NCBI GenBank assembly: GCA_964589175.1
Contig: CAZPRY010000026.1
Location: 1-59,405, forward strand
DNA length: 59,405 bases
Source: CAZPRY01 sp964589175
GTDB taxonomy: Bacteria; Fidelibacterota; UBA2242
Direction of reading: 5' to 3'
Shown: in pieces, positions 19,364-27,832 of the stretch
Numbering within the stretch: position 1 is the stretch's first letter
Layout of the letters: the number at the start of each line of letters is the position of its first letter
The notes under the pieces: model-generated
Seen by the model: the letters and a program-made list of their open reading frames with translations, nothing else
Databases searched by the model: none
Told to the model about the DNA's origin: nothing
Program-made: the position numbers and the translations under genes

Positions 19364-19675
19364 ATGAGTGTTTTAATGAGGATTATGCAGCAATTCGATG
19401 CTACCAAAGAAGCGGAATTTATGGAAATGGAAAAGAAATTTGCGGAATTGGAACGGGCACGTCCGGACTACCCGGATGGGAAGCGATTGCAGCCAATTTC
19501 AGGGGAACAACCATGCAATACGTTAATTTGGCAATGCGAATTTCCAAATATTGAAGCCGCCTATAAAGTGCTGGGCTTTTTTCATGGTGATGATTCGCAT
19601 GAGGCGCTGCTGGCAAAACAGCTGCCGTATTTTAAACAGGTAAAAATCGAGTTTTACGAAATATTGGACTATTGA
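19364..19675 (+). CDS. Small protein, possible dimeric alpha/beta-barrel (mutarotase/NIPSNAP-like)
   Basis: 103 residues, no signal peptide, 3 bp after the kinase stop with GGAGG 9 bp before the ATG. The pattern (N-terminal strand MSVLMRIMQQF, helix rich in Glu/Lys, strand LIWQCEFPN, helix, C-terminal strand QVKIEFYEIL) resembles ferredoxin-like dimeric alpha/beta barrels such as L-rhamnose mutarotase or NIPSNAP proteins. A sugar mutarotase role would suit the operon, but I do not recognise the family firmly. Confidence 0.5.
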   Translation: MSVLMRIMQQFDATKEAEFMEMEKKFAELERARPDYPDGKRLQPISGEQPCNTLIWQCEFPNIEAAYKVLGFFHGDDSHEALLAKQLPYFKQVKIEFYEILDY

Positions 19676-19766
19676 TTCTCGGCCATTTCATGGTCTCAGA
19701 ACGACTGATGAATGCCAGGGTGTGATTTTCAGAATATCCCTGATTGATAACGCCGATCACTATTTT

Positions 19767-21848
19767 TTATCGGACGACGATTAACTTCTTCGAAATACTT
19801 TCTCCATCGGGAGTTTCGAAATAAACGATATACAGCCCGCTCACAATGACTTGGCGTGAAGATGTTACCGATCTCCATTCCTCGTCACCGCTGCCGTCGG
19901 CATGTTCGATAGTCTCGATCAGATCGCCACGTTCCGTGAAGATTTTAATGGTGCACAGCGGAGGCAGGTTGTAAAACATCAGGCGGTCTTTGTTGGCTGA
20001 ACCGAATTGATAGTCTTTCGCACCGATGTGATAGGGATTCGGCACAATGCGGATATCGCTTAGTTTCTCACCCGGCATGCGTCGCAGATATGCCGGTTCG
20101 GTGGTACGGGTCCAGAAGAGGTTGCTCTCGATGGTTGCACCCGGTTTGATTGTATTCACCGATCCGTCATCGAAGGAGGTGATATAATAATAATAGTCGA
20201 ATCCACGGGCGGCGCCGCGATCATCATATTGATGGGTTAATGGATTCCCGGTACCCTGGCCGCATTCATAGAGCAAAGTAAAACTGGTATCCGGAGTATC
20301 CATTGAGCGATACAACTTGTAACCGGCAAAATGGGCGTACGTTTCGGCATTATCGGCCCACGTCAGCGTGATCCGGTCTCCGCCCGATGTAACCGTGAAT
20401 GTCTGGGGTGGCGGGGGAGCGGGATCGACGATCAGACCGTTTTCATAGGTTTGTTGAACCCGAGCAAACGCCTTCATGATCGAGTCGCGTCCCGTAAAAA
20501 CCCAGGTATCTTTAAATTCGTTCCGATCAGTCGTCGTTCCGCCGCCTGGGAGATTATAGGGCGAAGACTCGTCGAACCATTGCCGTCCGAGGGTCTTTCG
20601 CTTTTCCCAATTGAGACCGCCGATACATTCTCCAATGATGATATGGATGCTGTCACCCGGTGCTAAAGTATAGGGACCGTAGCCGATTGCCTGTGAGACA
20701 CCGCCTCCTCCGGCGATGGGCAATTCATCGGCGTTTCCATCGCCGACGGCTTCGGCATGCGTCAGGCTGGGCATACCGGATGACATGATCAGGTATTCTT
20801 CCGTCATACGCCCGGGATCGAACTGATTGTTCGGCTGGGTGATGGCATGACCCGAGAAAAAATAGGGCGCACTCGAAGGTTGGTTCGGATCGTCGCTTTG
20901 ATCATTCGGTGCGTGATCGACATGCAGAGTGATGACGCCCGGGAATTGGGTGCCGCCCAGAAAACCGTTGGCCGCGATCGTCGGACTGCCGATATTCGGA
21001 CCTCCGATATTATCGCCTTCGTATTTCGAATGTAAACCCAGCCAGGCATAGGAGGCGCGGATGTCGTCACCGTAAAATGGATGCAGGACTTCATTGACTG
21101 TACTCTGTCCCCAGGTGACTTGCTGAGGCGCCCAATAGTAGCCATTTGCAGCGATATATTTACTCACCGCCCAACGGTACTGAAAAAAGAAAATCACATC
21201 TTCGAGTGTCTGGGAATGCTTATTGCCGGCCAGATCGTAGGTGCCCGTATTTTTAAACACGAAATCGTAAATAAAGAAATCATCGAATTCAGGCGAGCTG
21301 AAGGCGTTTATTTTCCGGGTGAAAGTGATCCCCAGTTCGGTATTTACGACGTTATAGATCATGCGATCGGCGGGCATGTTCTCATCGATTTCGTCGACAA
21401 CATCATTGAATACGGTCTGCGAAGCTAAAACGTCATCCACGACAACGGTCGGATGATTGAATTTACCGATTAACTTGAATTCCTGCGGCATGAACTCGTT
21501 CTGTTCATCCAATCCGCGCGGGCCGGTGTGGACTACTTTATACTGAAGTGTTTTCAGGGCAATCGGATCGTTATAATTCTTGGCGCCAATCCACAATGCA
21601 CGAGCGGCCTGGTTATCCTGTAATTCGTAGATGGCCGGCCAGTCGAAACCATCCTGCTGATCGCTGATCAAATGTCTTCGTCCCACTTCGATTTCACAAC
21701 CGGTGCTGGAAAACCAGCTGTGCAACATGCCGATGCATAAAAATTTGACTTCATCGGCAAAAATAGTGCTGCCGGTGATAGCGATGCTGCTTATAAGAAT
21801 CATTACGAATTTGATTGTGAATCGGATGATGCGAGACGATTTATGCAT
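19767..21848 (-). CDS. Large secreted surface protein with FN3 domain, paralogue of 7270-9387
   Basis: 693 residues. GGAGG precedes the ATG (CCTCC at 21856-21860 on the plus strand). Signal peptide about 1-31 (TIFA). The unknown N-terminal beta-rich domain is followed by an FN3 module (PQTFTVTSGGDRITLTWADN, HFAGYKLYRS, YYYYITSFDDG) and a sorting-like C-terminal domain (RIVPNPY, ERGDLIETI, VSGLYIVYF). The same order and motifs occur in the 705-residue protein at 7270. It lies convergent to the carbohydrate operon with a 91-bp gap. A surface glycan-binding or processing role is plausible but unproven. Confidence 0.65.
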   Translation of the reverse strand: MHKSSRIIRFTIKFVMILISSIAITGSTIFADEVKFLCIGMLHSWFSSTGCEIEVGRRHLISDQQDGFDWPAIYELQDNQAARALWIGAKNYNDPIALKTLQYKVVHTGPRGLDEQNEFMPQEFKLIGKFNHPTVVVDDVLASQTVFNDVVDEIDENMPADRMIYNVVNTELGITFTRKINAFSSPEFDDFFIYDFVFKNTGTYDLAGNKHSQTLEDVIFFFQYRWAVSKYIAANGYYWAPQQVTWGQSTVNEVLHPFYGDDIRASYAWLGLHSKYEGDNIGGPNIGSPTIAANGFLGGTQFPGVITLHVDHAPNDQSDDPNQPSSAPYFFSGHAITQPNNQFDPGRMTEEYLIMSSGMPSLTHAEAVGDGNADELPIAGGGGVSQAIGYGPYTLAPGDSIHIIIGECIGGLNWEKRKTLGRQWFDESSPYNLPGGGTTTDRNEFKDTWVFTGRDSIMKAFARVQQTYENGLIVDPAPPPPQTFTVTSGGDRITLTWADNAETYAHFAGYKLYRSMDTPDTSFTLLYECGQGTGNPLTHQYDDRGAARGFDYYYYITSFDDGSVNTIKPGATIESNLFWTRTTEPAYLRRMPGEKLSDIRIVPNPYHIGAKDYQFGSANKDRLMFYNLPPLCTIKIFTERGDLIETIEHADGSGDEEWRSVTSSRQVIVSGLYIVYFETPDGESISKKLIVVR

Positions 21849-22025
21849 AACCTATCCTCCTTCATGATGTGCACGGTAGTTTCGTGAATTTTGTGCCGGG
21901 AAATTATCTCTCTGTACTGCCGCCTAAAAAGCTTCTTGAAACTTATCATGAAGTCCGAATCAAGTCAAGCTATATCGGGCACGAAATGCGTTTCGGGCCC
22001 TTAAGATTCCGGCTTTCCTGCCGTG

Positions 22026-22043
22026 GCCGGACCCCGGTCCGGC
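22026..22043. terminator. GC-rich hairpin after metallophosphoesterase gene
   Basis: gccggacc and ggtccggc are perfect 8-base arms around a 2-base centre. It lies about 20 bp past the stop of the minus-strand metallophosphoesterase gene. No T-run follows, so termination activity is uncertain. The surrounding 213-bp gap (21849-22061) shows no gene. Confidence 0.4.
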
Positions 22044-22061
22044 GGATGCAATGATAGTACT

Positions 22062-23219
22062 CTATTGGAAACTCAGCCTGATTGCGACGATCTCCGGCTG
22101 ATTGCCGATACGAATCGGCGGACCCCAGGTGCCGAAGCCTGAGGAAACGTAGATGTGGGTGGCGGCCTTTCTGAGGTAGCCCCAACTGAGTTCATACATG
22201 GCTTTCGTGATCAGACTTGCCGGCCAGATTTGTCCGTGGTGAGTATGCCCGGAAAGCTGTAAATCGATGCCGTTTGCAGCTGTCTCTTCGAGAGCGAAAG
22301 GCTGATGATCGAGCAGGATGCAGGGCAGGTCGGGATTCAAACCGGCCGTCAGTTCCGGCATCGTTTTTCTGCGATAGCCGGTGAAACGGAAAGCGTCGCG
22401 ATCGGCGCGGCCAATGACGTAGAACTGTTCCTGAATATTGACGACCGAATCGACCAGTACTTTTATGCCGTGAGCTTCGAGATAGGCATCCGCTTTCGCG
22501 TAGCCGCCGATGTATTCGTGGTTGCCGTTGATCGTGTAGATACCGAGCAGGGCGTGCAGTTTCAAAAGTGAATTCCCAACGTCGTTGCAGATCACGGGTT
22601 TCAGGTCTTCATCCACAATGTCCCCGGCGAAGAGGATCAGGTCAGGATTCAGTCCGTTGATTTTCTCGACCAGTACATCTGCGCGCTTCGGACCTACGAT
22701 TGTCCCCAGATGAATGTCGGAAGCCATTGCAATTGTAAGCGTCTGCCGACCGGGAACAGTCTTCGCAACAGATAAATTCAGCGTTTTAATGCGCGGCCGG
22801 CGGGCATTGAAATGACCTGCTGTCAGGAGAATGGCAACGCTGAGAATTGAAAGCAGGGCCAGGCCCGACTTCACAGCGCTATAATTATCCCGGATGAATG
22901 GCGGGTAGAATCCGACGGCAAGCTGGAGCAGTCGTATGAAATCGAATAAAAGAACAATCAGGAAGAAATAGAACATCGCACCCAGCCAGTAGGCGCCCAG
23001 GTAGGTAAAGAAATTGCTCAGTGGACAGACCGAGACGCGCTCCACAATGCGGCCGATGATAAAGGAGGCAGCCAGCAGAATAAAAACCAGACTGTAGATC
23101 AGCTTTATATGGCGGAGTTCGGGCAGAGCCTGAAGACCCCGGATAAAGATGTAATAATTGATTGCGCCGTAAATTCCCAGCGCGATGAGTAAAAAAACGA
23201 TCACTTGCCCGATTTTCAT
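22062..23219 (-). CDS. Membrane-anchored metallophosphoesterase (YkuE/YaeI-like)
   Basis: 385 residues. Four hydrophobic helices occupy the first about 140 residues (starting GQVIVFLLIALGIYG), then a calcineurin-type phosphoesterase domain with the full metal motif set: ASDIHLG, FAGDIVDED, NGNHEY and SGHTHHGQIWP. This layout matches YkuE/YaeI-type enzymes, which act on membrane-proximal substrates such as UDP-2,3-diacylglucosamine or other phosphodiesters. A GGGTGGA ribosome site precedes the ATG. Substrate unknown. Same strand as the three genes upstream but separated by 121 bp. Confidence 0.82.
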   Translation of the reverse strand: MKIGQVIVFLLIALGIYGAINYYIFIRGLQALPELRHIKLIYSLVFILLAASFIIGRIVERVSVCPLSNFFTYLGAYWLGAMFYFFLIVLLFDFIRLLQLAVGFYPPFIRDNYSAVKSGLALLSILSVAILLTAGHFNARRPRIKTLNLSVAKTVPGRQTLTIAMASDIHLGTIVGPKRADVLVEKINGLNPDLILFAGDIVDEDLKPVICNDVGNSLLKLHALLGIYTINGNHEYIGGYAKADAYLEAHGIKVLVDSVVNIQEQFYVIGRADRDAFRFTGYRRKTMPELTAGLNPDLPCILLDHQPFALEETAANGIDLQLSGHTHHGQIWPASLITKAMYELSWGYLRKAATHIYVSSGFGTWGPPIRIGNQPEIVAIRLSFQ

Positions 23220-23340
23220 ATTCCACCCGTCTGATTCATTGAAAATGATTTTAATTCATATTGGTCGAAAAAGCAAGGTGTGACGGCGATTCGGGAAAAC
23301 GTTTCTGCCAATTAGGTTGCGCGTTAAACGACAATCAGGA

Positions 23341-24474
23341 TTATTTTTCCGCGTCTTTCAGAAGCGTTGAAAAATACTCCCAGAAGTTCCGGTGGAATTC
23401 CTGGCTTTCCAACCGAACCAGGCTTTCATAATAGGTTGTCCGGTTTGTGTCGGTGGGGGAGATTTGATAGGCATGCCCTTCCGGGTTGTAACATTCGGAA
23501 TGTTCCGGGTGAAACTGGACGCCCAGTACATTCGGATATTTTTCATGCTCAAGCGCCTCGATCACTTTGCCGTCCAACGAAGTCGCTGCGACAACCAAAC
23601 CCCGACCGATTTGTTCAACGGCCTGGTGATGACTGCTGACGATGAAGGGTTGTTCCGTTTCTGAACGCTGCATGCGGGTAACGAAAAACCGGTCTTTGAT
23701 AAATCGGATGCGATGGAAATTGGACCAGAAAAGATCGGCTTTGGGGAAGAGGTTATCCCGGTAATTGCGATGTTGCTGATCGCGATCCTGCGCCAGCACA
23801 TTATCAACGTACTGCAATCCGTAGATCTCACTGGGAATATCCTGGTACAGCGAACCGCCGGTGGCGACGTTGATAGTCTGGGCTCCCAGACAGAAAGCGT
23901 AAATCACATACCCGGGGTTTTCCTCCATGAGCGGTATAAAGTCCGGATTGCGGTTACTGCCAAGCAGGTTGAATAAGAAGGATAATTCGAAGTAATGCCG
24001 CTCCGGGTCGCTGATGCGGGTCAGCAAGCTGGTTTCCTCTCCGTAGACTTCGGGTGGGATATCGGGACCGCCCTGGAAAAGGACAGCGTCCGATTCCCGG
24101 AAGATGGAGAGAAAGTCGTCGCTGCAATCATTCTGCGTGAAGAGATTGCCGGGTTGGAGATTGCCTTTGACGGTCAGGAAACGAACGGGTGGTGTGCAAT
24201 TTTCGGGAAGCGACTGCTTCAGCGCATCCACATGATAATTGGCTCCTTCGTAATAAACCGCCAAAAATTCCAGGTTCGGGATGTCGATGACACCGCTTTC
24301 GGCCATTTGGATATAGGAGCGCAGCAAGCCGGCATGCGGGTGAACGAGCACGACTGTAACCGGTTCGCCGGAACTTTCAGTTTGGGCGAAAAGAGCCGCG
24401 GTACTGCTCAGGGAAATGATCAGAATGAGGTAGGAAATGAATCGGATGAATTTGCGCATGGTTTCGTCTTTCAT
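23341..24474 (-). CDS. Exported class I glutamine amidotransferase-like (C26) hydrolase
   Basis: 377 residues. The ATG overlaps the stop of the lipocalin gene (ATGA), indicating translational coupling; a second Met five residues on could also start. A hydrophobic signal peptide ends LFAQ. Catalytic features of the C26/GATase1 fold are visible: nucleophile region YAFCLGAQ near 194 and FHPEHSE near 323 (His and Glu of the triad), with an oxyanion-type FQGGPDIPP. Relatives include gamma-glutamyl hydrolases and gamma-Glu-GABA hydrolases. Being exported, it may cleave extracytoplasmic gamma-glutamyl compounds. Its operon partner is a glutamate-racemase homologue, which supports glutamate-related chemistry. 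Confidence 0.65.
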   Translation of the reverse strand: MKDETMRKFIRFISYLILIISLSSTAALFAQTESSGEPVTVVLVHPHAGLLRSYIQMAESGVIDIPNLEFLAVYYEGANYHVDALKQSLPENCTPPVRFLTVKGNLQPGNLFTQNDCSDDFLSIFRESDAVLFQGGPDIPPEVYGEETSLLTRISDPERHYFELSFLFNLLGSNRNPDFIPLMEENPGYVIYAFCLGAQTINVATGGSLYQDIPSEIYGLQYVDNVLAQDRDQQHRNYRDNLFPKADLFWSNFHRIRFIKDRFFVTRMQRSETEQPFIVSSHHQAVEQIGRGLVVAATSLDGKVIEALEHEKYPNVLGVQFHPEHSECYNPEGHAYQISPTDTNRTTYYESLVRLESQEFHRNFWEYFSTLLKDAEK

Positions 24475-25034
24475 TTATTGGCGTCAGGGATTTGCTTTAC
24501 GCGGATGATTTGGGTCGTATCGAAACCCCAGTTTTGGGCTTTCTTGATAAGTTCGGAATAAGTGCTTTCATCCATCTCCGGCGTGCGGCTCAAAATCCAG
24601 AAATAGTCTTTGGTTTTGCTCGTGACCATCGCGTACCGGTAGTTTTCCTCCAGCACAATAATTTTATAGTCAGCGGCAAAAGGCCAGAAAAAGCTGACTT
24701 TCAGCAGGGCCGGAAGCGCCGGATCGGAAACCCAGGCCTTGCCTGTGGCCTCGCTCCATTTATCCTTGTCGGTATTAAAACCGCGATTGAGCACTTTGAT
24801 TTTTCCGTCATCCCGCAAACTGTAAGTGGCCGTGACTTGCTGAAGATCCCGCTCAAAGCGGTGCGGGAAGCGGGCGATCTCGTACCAGGTCCCCAGATAG
24901 CGGTCCAGATCAAACTCTTTCACGACGGGAATTGATTCCGTGCTCATATCTCGTGCCGGGGAGTAGGTAATCATCGCCAAATTTACAAGGCCAATGCCCA
25001 GGATAAGGATGACTCCGTGACTAGCTTGCATCAT
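24471..25034 (-). CDS. Lipocalin (Blc-like)
   Basis: 187 residues from the ATG at 25034, chosen because AAGGAG (plus-strand 25044-25049) lies 9 bp before it; a TTG frame extends upstream to 25055 but would contain this site. An N-terminal hydrophobic segment anchors or exports it; unlike Blc it has no lipobox Cys. The lipocalin signature is clear: LDRYLGTWYEIARFPHRFE, followed by VTATYSL, then KVSFFWPF and YFWILSRTP. Bacterial lipocalins bind lipids or small hydrophobic ligands in the envelope. It lies between the racemase-like and amidotransferase-like genes. Confidence 0.82.
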   Translation of the reverse strand: MMQASHGVILILGIGLVNLAMITYSPARDMSTESIPVVKEFDLDRYLGTWYEIARFPHRFERDLQQVTATYSLRDDGKIKVLNRGFNTDKDKWSEATGKAWVSDPALPALLKVSFFWPFAADYKIIVLEENYRYAMVTSKTKDYFWILSRTPEMDESTYSELIKKAQNWGFDTTQIIRVKQIPDANK

Positions 25035-25083
25035 ATTTTCATACTCCTTTCTCAACCACTCAGGGTTAGAAAAGTTTTAACGT

Positions 25084-26616
25084 TCACATTTTTTCGCTGT
25101 CCTGCAGATAACGCAATTTCGGATTTTCGCGGTTGAACTGTCGGATCAGATCGAAGACCAAAGGCATTTTTGCTGACAAGCGTTGAATTGTATCAGCCGA
25201 AATCGAAGTGCGGCTGAAGGGCACGCATCTTACATATTCCTGCAGTTCACCGGCATTCCGACCGTATTTATACTCGTAGGTGAAATTGCCGGCGTCGTCC
25301 GTTACGATATTCGGATTAAGCAGGTTGGGAATGCTGATATAAAACTCACTCTGCGTAATAGCCGCCCCGGCATACAGTTCCTGCGATTGCAGAAATTCAT
25401 AAAGTTCCCGGGCGGTATTGAGAGCCGGATCGATCAACTCGATTTTATCCGCCATGAAGGGACGATAGACGTATTCACCGCCATCCTGCAGATTATAGAG
25501 CCGTTCGAGCTGCTTCTCGAATACCTCGGTATAAAACGGGTAATGCGTACAGCCCAGAATGATGACTTTGAGAGGTGCAGCGCCCGCTGTATTATGCAGT
25601 TGTTCCAGGAGCGAAACCAGGTGATAGGCGATGTAATTTTCGACGGAATTGATCTGTAAATCCGACGGCGCTGCCGGTGTACCCTGATAGAGCATGTGAT
25701 TTTCACTCCAGTCGAAGCCGTAATAGGAGAGAATGCCGAGATCGATCGGTGCGCTGTTGTCGGTTGGTGAAGGGCCTTTGTAATCCGGCCGCGGAGCGGT
25801 GGCTTTAGTATCGATATTTTCGGATGAACCATCAATCGCCCCGGCGACGCCGATCCCGGCTTGCTGAAAGATCGATATATCACCGGTATACTTCAGTGCT
25901 GAAATTTGTTCCCGTAGAGTGGTAACATAGCCGCCGGAAGAAACCGTTCCGGCGGTGGCCATGATTGCAATGCTGGCGTCCTTATCTTTTTCGAGGGCCT
26001 GCAGGGCGCCGCGCACTCCGGCGCCGATCACACCGATCACTTTCATGTCGAGTTTGGCTTCGGCCAGAAAATCGTTGATGATTTTTGTGCCGTAGGCAGT
26101 CGCGGTGTTACAGGCGATGACAATGGCTTTGACGGGCATTTTGTCGCCTTGGAACGAGGGCGCTTTCGCGTCCTGGTAATAACGATTGCCCAGTAGAAAC
26201 TGAACGTCTTTGAGAATATGCTCCTCCAGCAGCACGGTATTGTTTTCGGCGGCGTAATTGCCGTACGGCATGTTGGCCTGATCGCCGAGGTAGACGAAGT
26301 ACTCTTCCTGAAAGTCACGCAGGCCGTCGCCATCGGTCAGGAATTCGTGATTGCTGTTGTCGTACTGATCGAAGTTCAAGACGGCGTCCAGTACGGTGAG
26401 GCCGCCCGTACCGGAATCGAACATTCCGATAGGAAGCGAGGCGTCGCAGACAGGGTAGTTTTCGGCATCGATATAGAAAAAACTCTGCCGGTCGCGAAGG
26501 ACGGAATCTATAAAATTGCTATGGGCAGTTCGGTCCGGTGATGTACACCGGGACTGCAACAATGTGACACCTAAGAATGCAATATACAGAAAACATTTTG
26601 TGGTTTTACTTCTCAT
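25084..26616 (-). CDS. Exported glutamate/aspartate racemase (MurI) homologue
   Basis: 510 residues, nearly twice the usual MurI length of about 270. The N-terminus is a hydrophobic leader followed by LLQSRC; Arg before Cys makes lipidation doubtful but export likely. Racemase motifs are intact: GMFDSGTGGLTV, YLGDQANMPYG, IACNTATAYG with one catalytic Cys near 168, and ILGCTHYPF with the second near 354. Insertions lie between these and a long C-terminal extension follows. Cytosolic MurI makes D-Glu for peptidoglycan; this version would act outside the cytoplasm. It heads a unit with a lipocalin and an amidotransferase-like hydrolase. Confidence 0.72.
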   Translation of the reverse strand: MRSKTTKCFLYIAFLGVTLLQSRCTSPDRTAHSNFIDSVLRDRQSFFYIDAENYPVCDASLPIGMFDSGTGGLTVLDAVLNFDQYDNSNHEFLTDGDGLRDFQEEYFVYLGDQANMPYGNYAAENNTVLLEEHILKDVQFLLGNRYYQDAKAPSFQGDKMPVKAIVIACNTATAYGTKIINDFLAEAKLDMKVIGVIGAGVRGALQALEKDKDASIAIMATAGTVSSGGYVTTLREQISALKYTGDISIFQQAGIGVAGAIDGSSENIDTKATAPRPDYKGPSPTDNSAPIDLGILSYYGFDWSENHMLYQGTPAAPSDLQINSVENYIAYHLVSLLEQLHNTAGAAPLKVIILGCTHYPFYTEVFEKQLERLYNLQDGGEYVYRPFMADKIELIDPALNTARELYEFLQSQELYAGAAITQSEFYISIPNLLNPNIVTDDAGNFTYEYKYGRNAGELQEYVRCVPFSRTSISADTIQRLSAKMPLVFDLIRQFNRENPKLRYLQDSEKM

Positions 26617-26954
26617 AGAATAGCTACCTTTTTTGTGAAAGCCGTGACATTCTAGATTAAGAAAGATAATCGAAAAGTGCTACAAAATCCTCGCAATCCG
26701 CAGGAATAGGTCGCAATTTTTGCGTCTTCGGATTTGATTTAAAGAAATCGCGTATGTTCTTTTGAATTGATTAACAAGAGAAGTCATAAAAGATTAAATG
26801 ATTGGAATTAATCGCAATTGGGCATATATTTTCAACAATAATTCAATTTATCCAATGTCATGGCCTTATCCGAGTTTTCCGATGTTAATTTCCCATTCGG
26901 GATTTTCTGCGAAAAATTCGGAGAGAATAACGTTTCTGGAAAAGGAGGTTAGAT
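26617..26954. other. Divergent intergenic region, no gene seen
   Basis: 338 AT-rich bases between the minus-strand racemase-like gene and the plus-strand gene at 26955. It should hold both promoters, but I found no pair of boxes clear enough to mark. A 61-codon plus-strand frame at 26798-26980 overlaps the strong AAAGGAGG site of the next gene and is not supported. Confidence 0.5.
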
Positions 26955-27665
26955 ATGAGTACCCACACGCATCAGATTAGCGGTAGCGGCACAATCAATT
27001 CGGCTTATTATTCTTCGAAGGCGACGGCAGAAGCCGAAGCCAGCGCACTAGTGCCGGGTTATGCGGATGTCAAAGCCGGACTGGTTTTCAACGGATTTGT
27101 CTGTCCGAATCTCGCTTTCACGGACAAATCCTGGAGAATGGACAAAGTGACCATCACTTCGGTGACCAGTTCCTGGTCACTGCTGGCTTCCTTGACGTGG
27201 TTTGAATTGATGTATAGCGGTAAAGCCAAATTTAACTGGGAAGCGACCATTACCTGCAAGAACAAGGAGAGCAGCGATGAAATTGACATTGAGGGATTTA
27301 TTCGAGCGTTCAAAGCGGCGGTCAAGGCACGCTCCAGACTGGTGAAAACCATTGCCAATGGCAGCCTGGGGAATACGATTACGAGCATCACTTTCGGATG
27401 GCTCGGTGACGGGTGCGTAGCCTGGGCTCTTTGGGTGTTGAACTGGTTATACGGGTGCGATTGGTATAAAACCGTGCCGCCTTTGTTCGAAATTCGAATG
27501 GGACACCTCGGAAGCTGGCCGCTGGTGCATCAGATTATCATCATCAAATTCAAGAACGGCGAAGAATACGTGCTCGATCCCTGGCGGAGTAAGGAAAATC
27601 CAGTTCACCGTAAAAGTGACTACGATAAAAAGTACGGTCCCATCAAGGACGGATTTTCCCAATAG
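26955..27665 (+). CDS. Unknown protein with candidate Cys-His-Asp triad
   Basis: 236 residues, no signal peptide. AAAGGAGG lies shortly before the ATG, a very strong ribosome site. I do not recognise the family. In the C-terminal half three residues are spaced as in papain/transglutaminase-fold enzymes: Cys154 in GDGCVAWALW at the start of a hydrophobic helix, His192 in LVHQIIIIKF on a strand, and Asp208 in EYVLDPWR on the next strand. The N-terminal half is Ser/Thr/Ala-rich with strand-like segments. It stands between two minus-strand units with its own promoter region. A peptidase, amidase or structural relative is possible. Confidence 0.6.
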   Translation: MSTHTHQISGSGTINSAYYSSKATAEAEASALVPGYADVKAGLVFNGFVCPNLAFTDKSWRMDKVTITSVTSSWSLLASLTWFELMYSGKAKFNWEATITCKNKESSDEIDIEGFIRAFKAAVKARSRLVKTIANGSLGNTITSITFGWLGDGCVAWALWVLNWLYGCDWYKTVPPLFEIRMGHLGSWPLVHQIIIIKFKNGEEYVLDPWRSKENPVHRKSDYDKKYGPIKDGFSQ

Positions 27666-27832
27666 TGTTAATTTGGATTTGCGGGGGAACAGATCAGGCT
27701 TGTACTCTTGAGTTTATTCAACTGCTTTTTGCGAGAAAACCGACAGGCGTGTCGCAGTATTCTTCGTATTTGAGCATCGTGGATGAGACCATGAAAGACA
27801 CTGTTGCCCGGTTTGAAGCAGAGCTGTTTTAG
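27665..27832 (+). CDS. Possible small ORF, 55 codons
   Basis: A GTG overlaps the stop of the preceding gene by one base and opens a frame that ends with TAG at 27830-27832, four bases into the convergent DUF4097 gene. The product ends in a plausible amphipathic helix (SIVDETMKDTVARFEAELF). There is no clear ribosome site beyond coupling. It could be a real coupled small protein, or the decayed end of another gene. Confidence 0.25.
   Translation: MLIWICGGTDQACTLEFIQLLFARKPTGVSQYSSYLSIVDETMKDTVARFEAELF

Noticed and set aside
26798..26980. 61-codon plus-strand frame before the orphan gene
   Set aside because: It runs over the strong ribosome site of the next gene and has low-complexity, non-conserved-looking composition.
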